A DNA stretch of 8,710 bases, taken from positions 1 through 8,710 of the forward strand of contig JAJZDL010000122.1 in the NCBI GenBank assembly GCA_021851465.1, given 5' to 3'. The notes beneath the pieces were generated by a model. That model was not told the origin of the DNA and made no database searches. It saw only the letters and a list, made by a program, of their open reading frames with translations. The DNA is from Acidobacteriota bacterium (GTDB taxonomy: Bacteria; Acidobacteriota; Terriglobia; Terriglobales; Acidobacteriaceae). The position numbers and the translations under genes are program-made. This document shows, in pieces, positions 1-5,634 of this stretch (within the stretch, counting starts at the first letter, position 1; each line of letters starts with the position of its first letter).

Positions 1-1101
1 CCGCGCAAACAGCCGCGCCACCAGGCCGCGCAGCTTGCCTGCATTCTCTTCGGTCAGCGGGGCCTCGTTCGAGCCCGCGCCAAAGGTGGTCTCCTGCACG
101 CGGTTGAAGCTCTCGCCCGCGTACCCCATGCGCACCCGCGCAAACTCCAGCCCATGCAGCAGGAAGGCCATCTCCGCGCCGCTGCGTATCCGCTGCTCTA
201 CCACCGCGCGCATCGCCTCCGGCACCAGCTCCATCACGCGCGCCGCGGACTCGGCGAAGCGCTCCCGCGCCGCAGCCTCATTCGGCGCGTGGATCAGCCG
301 CGTCGTCACATTCCCCTGGTCGGTCGCATCGCGCTGCTCCATCTCCTCGGTCTTCTCGTCGAACTCCCACAGCTCCCACTGCGCCGCCTCCGCATTCATC
401 CACGCGAGCCGCGATGCGGTCAGCTCCGCCCTGCCGCGCGGCACAATCAGCCGCAGCCCGCGATACAGCCTGCGGCCGCCTGCGTTCTCGCGGCAGTGCG
501 CCAGCCACAGCACGCCCAGCGTCAGGATGCCGTCCACCGTCGCCTGCGTCTCCTCCGCGTTCACCGCGATCACCGCCCACGCCTGCTGCCCATGCACCAG
601 CGATCCGCGCGCATAGGCCGGCCCAAAGCTCTTCTCCAGATCCATCGCGGTGCGGAAGCCCTCGGCCGTCCACTCGCCCCACGCATCGCCACTGCCGCCG
701 CCGCGCAGCATCACCCGCTCCAGCGCCTTCAGATAGCGCCTCCGCGTGGCCTCGCGCGTCGAGGGCGTGCGCCGGTCGCGGTCCGCCAGCAGATCCAGAG
801 AACCCGGTCGCGTCTGCCCAAATCGCTGCGTCGTCAGGCGGAGCATCCGGTCGCGCAGCGCGCCCCTCTCGATGGCGGCGCTCACCCGCCGCACAATGTT
901 CCGCTCCTCGCTCCACAGTTGCAGCGTGCACCGCCCATGCTCGGTGGCAAGCTGGTACTTCGCCGCGCGCATGTCGAAGAGCAGCTTGCCCTCCTCCACC
1001 ACCACGGCCTTGGGATGCTCGGCGAGAAACGCCTCCAGCGCAGCCGCAATCTGCTCGACCGTCTGCGTGGGTTCCGAGGAGGAGTCTCTGGACGACTTCA
1101 T
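1..1101 (-). CDS. Uncharacterised protein, C-terminus cut by the left edge
   Basis: An open minus-strand frame starts at the ATG at 1101 and is still open at base 1, giving 367 residues. An in-frame TAG lies four codons upstream of that ATG, so it is the first possible ATG; no clear Shine-Dalgarno is visible. I do not recognise the family. Residues 34-73 form a compact block (VVEEGKLLFDM, then CTLQLWSEERNIVRRV) that looks like a conserved N-terminal module. Residues 107-125 are very Arg-rich, and residues 166-200 alternate hydrophobic strand and helix character. Residues 275-305 are Ala/Glu/Arg-rich and probably helical. There is no signal peptide or membrane segment, so it is probably cytosolic. 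It lies 42 nt downstream of the YfiT-like gene on the same strand and could be co-transcribed with it. The frame is real rather than a shadow: it stays open for over 1.1 kb with strong third-position G/C and a normal amino-acid mix, unlike the Arg/Pro/His-rich frames around it. Confidence 0.82.
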   Translation of the reverse strand, partial: MKSSRDSSSEPTQTVEQIAAALEAFLAEHPKAVVVEEGKLLFDMRAAKYQLATEHGRCTLQLWSEERNIVRRVSAAIERGALRDRMLRLTTQRFGQTRPGSLDLLADRDRRTPSTREATRRRYLKALERVMLRGGGSGDAWGEWTAEGFRTAMDLEKSFGPAYARGSLVHGQQAWAVIAVNAEETQATVDGILTLGVLWLAHCRENAGGRRLYRGLRLIVPRGRAELTASRLAWMNAEAAQWELWEFDEKTEEMEQRDATDQGNVTTRLIHAPNEAAARERFAESAARVMELVPEAMRAVVEQRIRSGAEMAFLLHGLEFARVRMGYAGESFNRVQETTFGAGSNEAPLTEENAGKLRGLVARLFAR

Positions 1102-1143
1102 CTGCAACGAAGTCTAACAAACCGCTTCGCGCACTCCCGCGCC

Positions 1144-1692
1144 CTACCAGCCCCGGTGCTTGCGCAGTTGCGTGATGTGCGCCACATGGTGCCGCGAGTG
1201 CCACGCATAGAGCAGCGTCGCCGTCTCCACCGTCATCGGCCCCATCTTCGGGTGCTTGAAGCCGCGCTGCCACTCGTCCCCGCTCAGCGACTCCAGCAGC
1301 CGCACCCAGCGCGCGTGCAGCCCCTCCACCAACTCCAGCGACCAGCCCACCGGCGCCGTCGTTGAATCGTCCAGTCGCGCCCACGCCTTCTCGTCATACG
1401 GCAGCACCGACGGCCACTCCTCGGTCAGCGCCATCCGCGCGCGGATAAACGCACTCATGTGGCTGTCGGCGATGTGGTGCGTCGCCTGCCGCACCGTCCA
1501 TCCGCCCTCGCGGTAAGGCGTGTCGAGTTGGCTGTCGTTCAGCCCGGCGACCGCCTCGCGGAGATGCCTGGGCAGCTCCGCCAGCGTCTCGATCGCGTGC
1601 TTGCGCTCCGCCGCCGCAATGTTGCCTGCGCTGGCGTAGGGGCCGATGGGATACCGTGGGTCTAACGCGGGCCACTCAATCTTCAGGCTCAT
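1144..1692 (-). CDS. yfiT: YfiT-type DinB superfamily metal-dependent protein (putative thiol S-transferase/hydrolase)
   Basis: The 182-residue product closely resembles Bacillus subtilis YfiT, a DinB-fold four-helix-bundle protein that binds a divalent metal through three histidines. From memory of that protein, the ligands correspond here to H73 (in VRQATHHIADSH) and to H165 and H169 (in YAWHSRHHVAHI). Other shared blocks are YPIG (14-17), SQLDTPYREGGWT (54-66), PYDEKAW (98-104) and RGFKHP (143-148). Length matches the family. Relatives in low-GC Gram-positives act as bacillithiol S-transferases; whether this host makes bacillithiol cannot be judged, so the substrate is open. It starts at the ATG at 1692, is predicted cytosolic, and reads in the same direction as the uncharacterised gene 42 nt downstream. 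Its leader contains a small hairpin ending right at the start codon (1694-1714) and no evident Shine-Dalgarno. Confidence 0.9.
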   Translation of the reverse strand: MSLKIEWPALDPRYPIGPYASAGNIAAAERKHAIETLAELPRHLREAVAGLNDSQLDTPYREGGWTVRQATHHIADSHMSAFIRARMALTEEWPSVLPYDEKAWARLDDSTTAPVGWSLELVEGLHARWVRLLESLSGDEWQRGFKHPKMGPMTVETATLLYAWHSRHHVAHITQLRKHRGW

Positions 1693-2220
1693 GGCTTGCT
1701 ACGGTAGCACAAGCCCACCCAATTTGCCCAGAGCCACGCTGGCCCAACGCAAGATGGGCCTGGGCCCCGCGCATCCGCATCCTTGCAGGCAAACCGGTCT
1801 CGCGCGCCGCTGCGCCTGCCGCATTGGGGGACCGGTGTGTCGATGGCCGCACCATTCCTATTGCAATCGGGCCTCTTTTCCTGCCGCGATGCACTTAATT
1901 TCAACAGCCCTGGCGGAAGAATCCCCAGCAGGGGCGGGCAATTTGAAGATACGGTGAATGCGCAACCGAAATCTTCCCCCACCTTCGCCTTATATTTGTG
2001 GTTGCCAAGTTGGGCAACCCTCCGTACTGTGAGGAAGCGCTGAGGAAAGAAGCCCCCTTGGCAAGCATACGAACCGACAGCAATTCAACCGCCGTATCCG
2101 ATTCAGAACAAGGAAGTGTTTCTCATCCAATTGAGTTGAGAGAAGCCAACGGCCTGCGGTCGCGGCCCTCCAACGCATTGCATCTGGCTACTCCCTCTCG
2201 TCGAACACACTGCGGGTCTA

Positions 2221-2235
2221 CAGGCGTTCCGCCTG
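2221..2235. repeat. Perfect 6-bp hairpin in the intergenic region
   Basis: CAGGCG and CGCCTG flank a three-base loop (TTC), giving a perfect six-pair stem. No T-run follows on either strand, so it is not a standard intrinsic terminator. It may belong to a larger folded RNA or be chance in GC-rich DNA. Confidence 0.4.
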
Positions 2236-2472
2236 GCGACACGGCAGGCCGTTCGATGCGCGGGCAAACAGGATGGCTGCGTTCGCGAGGACATGCATGG
2301 CAACCCGCCCTGCTGCCGGCTCTCTCTCGCACCCGCGGTCTGTCGTCCGGGTATGACCCGTCCGGCGACCGGGAGCTGTCTCCACACGGAGCAGACAGGA
2401 GAGCTTCGCCCCGAAGGCGTGGCTCCAGGGATCGACCCACCTGTCGGCTTCGCCCAGTCAGCCCCAAATCCG

Positions 2473-2496
2473 CCGGGCCGCAGTTTGCCGGCCCGG
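2473..2496. repeat. Perfect 8-bp all-G/C hairpin in the intergenic region
   Basis: CCGGGCCG (2473-2480) pairs perfectly with CGGCCCGG (2489-2496) across an eight-base loop. It is the strongest stem in the non-coding stretch and lies about 140 bases before the response regulator start. No U-tract follows on either strand. It could be part of a leader RNA, a REP-like element or a weak terminator. Confidence 0.5.
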
Positions 2497-2633
2497 ACCG
2501 CGGGCCTTACGATCATCGCCCGTCGGTGCGCCAGTCAACCACACTGCGTCCTGCGAGCCTTATCTGCTAAAACGCCGCTCCGCCCGGTTCTGCAATGCCG
2601 GCCGACGGTGTCGGAAGTGAGAACCGAGTACCC

Positions 2634-3074
2634 ATGCGCCCCAAAAAGACCATTCTCTGCGTCGACGACAACGAACAAATTCTCTCCGTACGGACCTTCC
2701 TTCTAGAGACTCGTGGCTATCGCGTGGTCGCCCACACCAACCCGCATGAGGCGCTCGATGCCATCTCCCACACACTGCCCGGAACGCTCGACCTGCTGCT
2801 TACCGACCTCCTGATGCCGCAGATGGACGGCAACGAACTGGTGCGCCGCGCCAAAGAACTGCACCCCGCGCTGCCCACCATGATCGTCTCCGGCTCTGTC
2901 GCCTCCTACGACCGCGCCTGCCGCGCCGACGTCTTTCTGCCCAAGGGTGCGGGCTCGTCGGCCGAGTTGCTGGAACGCATCCGGATCTTGGTGGCGCGCA
3001 AGCGCGGCCCCAAGAAGTACTCGCTGCCCTCGCTCCCACTGGCCCCCAACCATAGCATCGCCGCCGCATCGTAA
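2634..3074 (+). CDS. Orphan single-domain response regulator (CheY-like receiver)
   Basis: The 146-residue product is a phosphoacceptor receiver domain. The acidic pair is D11/D12 (ILCVDDNE), the phosphorylation site is D58 (LLLTDLLMPQMDG), the switch serine is S86 (IVSGS) and the conserved lysine is K104 (FLPKG). These are the full receiver signature. The domain ends near residue 122, and the last 24 residues are a basic and Pro/Ser/Ala-rich tail with no DNA-binding or enzymatic output domain. It therefore probably acts by protein contact. No histidine kinase is adjacent, so its partner is unknown. I chose the ATG at 2634. An in-frame ATG at 2595 would add 13 residues (starting MPADGVG) that do not look like a receiver N-terminus, and a purine-rich GGAAGTGAG lies upstream of 2634. 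rsmD follows 68 bases downstream on the same strand. Confidence 0.9.
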   Translation: MRPKKTILCVDDNEQILSVRTFLLETRGYRVVAHTNPHEALDAISHTLPGTLDLLLTDLLMPQMDGNELVRRAKELHPALPTMIVSGSVASYDRACRADVFLPKGAGSSAELLERIRILVARKRGPKKYSLPSLPLAPNHSIAAAS

Positions 3075-3097
3075 GCCACGGGCGCGCCGCATCTTCC

Positions 3098-3103
3098 TAT
3101 AAC
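3098..3103 (+). promoter_or_regulatory. Possible -10 box upstream of rsmD
   Basis: TATAAC matches the sigma-70 -10 consensus at five of six positions and lies 39 bases before the rsmD start codon. No convincing -35 hexamer sits 16-18 bases upstream, so this is only a weak candidate for an rsmD promoter separate from the response regulator. Confidence 0.25.
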
Positions 3104-3142
3104 CGACGTCATCCCGAGCGAGCGCCGTCATAAGATGGACGA

Positions 3143-3793
3143 ATGCGGGTTATCGCCGGGACCTATCGCTCACGCCAACTGGTCGCTCCGCGCGGCCCGG
3201 GGACGAGGCCGACTAGCGACCGTCTCCGCGAGACGCTCTTCAATATCCTTGCGCCGCGGGTCGTCGGGTGCCGCTTTGCCGACCTCTTCGCGGGCACCGG
3301 TGCGGTAGGGATCGAGGCGATCAGCCGCGGCGCGGAGCAGGTGTGGTTCGCGGAGCGGGCGCCGGCGGCCCTGGCGGCGATCCGCGCCAACCTGAAGGCG
3401 CTACGCATCGAGCGCGGCTACACGGTGGAGGAGCGCGGAGCGGGCGCTCTCCTGGAGCGGCTGGCAAAGGCCGCGCGGACAGCGGCTGCGGCACAGATCG
3501 ATCGGCTCAGCCCGGCCCGCGCAGCGTCGGCAAGTGGTGGGCCGGCCCCGGCCTGCGAGCTGCTCGACCTGGTCTACCTCGACCCACCCTGGGAGGCGGA
3601 GGAAGAGTATGCCGGCACGCTGCACCTGCTGGGCAGCGCACGGGGACGACTGCTGCTCGCTCCCGGCGCGCTGGTTATCGCAGAGCACAGCAGTAAGGCG
3701 CAGCTTGAGCAGGGGTATGGCGGGCTGGCACAGACGCGGACGCTCCAGCAGGGCGATGCGGCGTTGAGCTTCTACGAGATCTCCCGCCTGTAG
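3143..3793 (+). CDS. rsmD: 16S rRNA (guanine(966)-N2)-methyltransferase RsmD
   Basis: RsmD transfers a methyl group from S-adenosylmethionine to N2 of G966 (E. coli numbering) of 16S rRNA in the assembling 30S subunit. The 216-residue protein starts with the family hallmark MRVIAGTYR, followed by RPTSDRLRETLFNIL (22-36). The SAM-binding glycine-rich motif is DLFAGTGAVGIEAISRGA (47-64), E71 caps the next strand, and the catalytic motif is DPPW (147-150), the family's N/DPPY-type loop. Its C-terminal strand (LVIAEHSSK) is also typical. It is slightly longer than the E. coli protein (about 198 residues). The excess is an Ala/Arg-rich stretch around residues 107-137, between the SAM fold and the DPPW strand. 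It starts at the ATG at 3143, preceded by a weak AAGATGGA, and converges on the polysaccharide operon. Confidence 0.95.
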   Translation: MRVIAGTYRSRQLVAPRGPGTRPTSDRLRETLFNILAPRVVGCRFADLFAGTGAVGIEAISRGAEQVWFAERAPAALAAIRANLKALRIERGYTVEERGAGALLERLAKAARTAAAAQIDRLSPARAASASGGPAPACELLDLVYLDPPWEAEEEYAGTLHLLGSARGRLLLAPGALVIAEHSSKAQLEQGYGGLAQTRTLQQGDAALSFYEISRL

Positions 3794-3842
3794 CTCTTGC
3801 AAGAGTTCCAGCCGGTCTCCGGGACAGCCCCGTATTGGAGAC
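3794..3842. terminator. Convergent-gene gap with inverted repeats, possible bidirectional terminator
   Basis: The 55-base gap between the rsmD stop and the NeuB-family stop holds a perfect 12-base palindrome CTCTTGCAAGAG (3794-3805). A second inverted repeat follows: GTCTCC (3815-3820) pairs with GGAGAC (3837-3842), with a small GGG/CCC stem inside the loop. The tail-to-tail gene arrangement makes termination the natural role. Neither stem has a strong T-run, so the call rests on position and symmetry. Confidence 0.4.
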
Positions 3843-3848
3843 GCTGCG

Positions 3849-4940
3849 CTAGCTGACGTCCAAGCCGCGGTCGCAGATCGTCTTGCGCAGCGAGGGAATC
3901 TGCGCGTACGGGCTGTCGATGTCGTCGATGCGGATCGCCTGGTCCTTCTTCACCGCACGCAACAGCATCTCGCCGCTCATCAGTTCGCGGCAGGAGAGCT
4001 GGCCCTTCTGCAGCGGAATGGCAAGATACACGTCTTCATCGGTCAGGGAGTGTCCTTCTTGAAGGTCCTCCTTCGCGTAAACGCCGCGCACCAGCGCGTC
4101 CAGGTACTCGATCTCTTTTTTGGGAGGCATCCGCTTCTGCGTCCCCGGAGCGCCGCACATCTCCTTCGCCTTGTGGAATGCCTTGAACCATTCGTCGATC
4201 TGGCCCGGCAGGCTGCAATACGGCGAGACCTTCACCCCATCGCTCTCGATGTCGATGTGCCGCTCCCACGTCCGCGCGCCCTTCGCATACGAGACCATCA
4301 TCGAGTTGGTCCAGTCCGAATACTCATGCGTCGAGTAGCCGATCGTATTGTTCGGGTACCGAGTGCGCAAAAAATCGATCTGGTTGATCTCCAGCTCCGA
4401 ATCCTCCGCCGGATAGATCGAAACGCAATGGTTGATCGTCAGCGGAATGTTCCGGTTCGCAAAGAACGTCACAATGTCGTCCATGTCCTTCAACGAAGAC
4501 CCGCCGGTCGAGACCACCACCGGCTTCTTGGTCTTGGCAATCTTCTCCAACAGCAGCCAGTCGTTCAGGTCGGAGCTGGCAACCTTCAGGATCGGCAGTC
4601 CCAGCTCGACGCACAGGTCCACCGAGCGCTCATCGAACGGCGTCGCGGTCGCAATGCACCCCGCCTGCCGGATCGCCTTCACCAGCGCCGCGTACTCTTC
4701 GTCTGCCAGCCGCGTGTCCAGCGTCTTCTTCACATAGCGCAGGTCGGCGCGGTCCACAAAGTCCTTGTGGACGAAGTTCTCCACGTCGCGGAACTGCAAC
4801 TTGATCGAGGCGCGCACGTTGTTGAACCGCACAACCTGCGCGAACTCATGGATGATCTTCAGCCCGCGTTCCACGCTCCCCAGATGGTTGTTCGCCATCT
4901 CCAGCACGAAGAGGTCTTCGAAAATGTCCCTGTCAATCAA
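3849..4940 (-). CDS. NeuB-family sialic/nonulosonic acid synthase-like protein with C-terminal SAF domain
   Basis: NeuB enzymes condense phosphoenolpyruvate with an N-acylated hexosamine or its 6-phosphate, forming a nine-carbon nonulosonic acid. The 363-residue protein has the TIM-barrel N-terminal domain (about 8-265). E14, N18 and H19 correspond to the AEIGINH strand, K119 lies in KVASSD, and STGG is at 144-147. H205 (GYSTHE) and E226/H228 (WERH) match the metal and catalytic positions of meningococcal NeuB as I recall them. The C-terminal 80 residues look like the antifreeze-like SAF domain (RGVYAKEDLQEGHSLTDEDV, 285-304). The start is TTG at 4940: AGGAG lies seven bases upstream, an in-frame stop lies further upstream, and the first internal ATG (codon 15) would remove E14. 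It overlaps the HAD gene by 8 nt and is last in the operon. GYSTHE replaces the usual GxSDHT, so its substrate may be non-standard. Confidence 0.9.
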   Translation of the reverse strand: MIDRDIFEDLFVLEMANNHLGSVERGLKIIHEFAQVVRFNNVRASIKLQFRDVENFVHKDFVDRADLRYVKKTLDTRLADEEYAALVKAIRQAGCIATATPFDERSVDLCVELGLPILKVASSDLNDWLLLEKIAKTKKPVVVSTGGSSLKDMDDIVTFFANRNIPLTINHCVSIYPAEDSELEINQIDFLRTRYPNNTIGYSTHEYSDWTNSMMVSYAKGARTWERHIDIESDGVKVSPYCSLPGQIDEWFKAFHKAKEMCGAPGTQKRMPPKKEIEYLDALVRGVYAKEDLQEGHSLTDEDVYLAIPLQKGQLSCRELMSGEMLLRAVKKDQAIRIDDIDSPYAQIPSLRKTICDRGLDVS

Positions 4941-5634
4941 TGCGCTGCTCCTGTCTTCGCGAAGGCATCAAGTCGTAAAATGAGCCGAACCGGAACGCAA
5001 CCGGCACCGCCGGACTCTCCGGCACGTCGCCGTAACCATGGGTCGCAAGGCAGAACTTCATCCCCGACTCCGCTGCCGCGGTTGCGTCCTCCATTGTATC
5101 GCCTACCATCACACACTCTTGCGAACCGAGCCCATGCCGTTCCATCAGGCCCTGCATCATCTCCTGCTTGCCACTATAAGCCGGTTTGCGAGAATCCAGC
5201 GTCACAATCTCGTCGAACAGACCCGACGTTCCGCCTCCCTCCAGAATCCGCACCGCGATGTGCCGCGGCTTGTTCGACACTACAAACAGCCGCCGGCCCT
5301 CGTCCCGCAGCTCCCGCAGCAACTCCGCCGCGCCCGCGTAGTGCGGAGTCATCTTCCAGCCCTCGCTGTCGTAGCTCGCGCGAAATGCCTGCACCAGCCG
5401 GTCGAGATCTCCCTCGCTCAGACCGGCAGCCGGCTCGCCCGCAGCCATCCGCGACAGGATCGTGCGGATCGGCGGCCCGATCAGCGCGCGCAGCTCGACC
5501 TCGCCCGCAGCCAGCCCGCACGCCGCAAACGCCGCGCGCGCCGAGTGCGCAATCCCCGGCAGAGAATCCAGCAGCGTCCCGTCCAGGTCGAAGAGCACGG
5601 CCTTCGCCCGCCGCAATATCTCCGCGCCGCTCAT
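4933..5634 (-). CDS. HAD-superfamily phosphatase (Gph-like), likely sugar-phosphate phosphatase
   Basis: The 233-residue protein is a subclass I HAD hydrolase. Motif I is D16/D18 in VLFDLDGTLLDS, with D16 the expected nucleophile. An alpha-helical cap follows (about 25-95). Motif II is S120 in VVSNK, motif III is probably K156, and motif IV is D179/D183 in VMVGDTMEDATAA. The layout matches phosphoglycolate-phosphatase-like enzymes that hydrolyse small phosphorylated metabolites in the cytosol. It overlaps the ThDP gene upstream by the ATGA of 5631-5634 and the NeuB-family gene downstream by 8 nt, so all three are probably translationally coupled. Sitting directly before a NeuB homologue, its substrate may be a nonulosonate 9-phosphate, as in KDN- or Neu5Ac-9-phosphate routes. 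That role is inferred from context. The divergent C-terminal tail (residues 205-233) has no motif I recognise. Confidence 0.9.
   Translation of the reverse strand: MSGAEILRRAKAVLFDLDGTLLDSLPGIAHSARAAFAACGLAAGEVELRALIGPPIRTILSRMAAGEPAAGLSEGDLDRLVQAFRASYDSEGWKMTPHYAGAAELLRELRDEGRRLFVVSNKPRHIAVRILEGGGTSGLFDEIVTLDSRKPAYSGKQEMMQGLMERHGLGSQECVMVGDTMEDATAAAESGMKFCLATHGYGDVPESPAVPVAFRFGSFYDLMPSRRQEQRID
4948..4952 (-). promoter_or_regulatory. Ribosome binding site deciding the TTG start of the NeuB-family gene
   Basis: AGGAG on the minus strand lies seven bases before the TTG at 4940, inside the 3' end of the HAD coding sequence. No ATG or GTG lies at comparable spacing, so this site supports TTG initiation. 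Confidence 0.6.

Larger units (their letters stand above)
1693..2633. other. Long intergenic region with no supported gene
   Basis: This stretch of about 940 bases separates the divergent YfiT-like gene and response regulator. Open frames exist on both strands, for example 1998-2570 plus and 2103-2516 minus. Their translations are Arg/Pro/Ser/Cys-rich, lack recognisable motifs and begin without ribosome-binding sites, so I do not call them genes. Visible structure includes a 7-bp inverted repeat ACCGGTC/GACCGGT (1793-1799 and 1830-1836) and a GTTGCC/GGCAAC hairpin (2001-2018). There are also short perfect stems at 2221-2235 and 2473-2496 and a CGGGT/ACCCG stem near 2348-2360. I found no tRNA, tmRNA, RNase P or SRP RNA consensus by eye. 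A promoter for each flanking gene must lie here, but I could not place one with confidence. Confidence 0.6.

Noticed and set aside
154..1365. Long plus-strand frame over the two left genes
   Set aside because: Arg/His/Leu/Pro-rich translation without motifs, opposite the clear YfiT-like gene and the open minus-strand gene at 1-1101.
278..1384. Minus-strand frame spanning the gap between the left two genes
   Set aside because: It is out of frame with both the YfiT-like gene and the 1-1101 gene, rich in Gly/Ala/Arg, and lacks a family signature.
2001..2029. TTGCCA-17-TACTGT as a promoter for the response regulator
   Set aside because: The -35 is reasonable but the -10 matches only three of six positions, and the distance to the gene exceeds 600 bases.
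2161..2520. tRNA, tmRNA, RNase P or SRP RNA in the hairpin-rich stretch
   Set aside because: I looked for T-loop, tmRNA ends, the RNase P GAGGAAAGTCC core and the SRP GGAAG core on both strands and found none.
1998..2570. Plus-strand 190-residue frame starting at GTG in the intergenic region
   Set aside because: No ribosome-binding site, Arg/Ser/Pro-rich composition and no recognisable domain. I see no evidence that it is translated.
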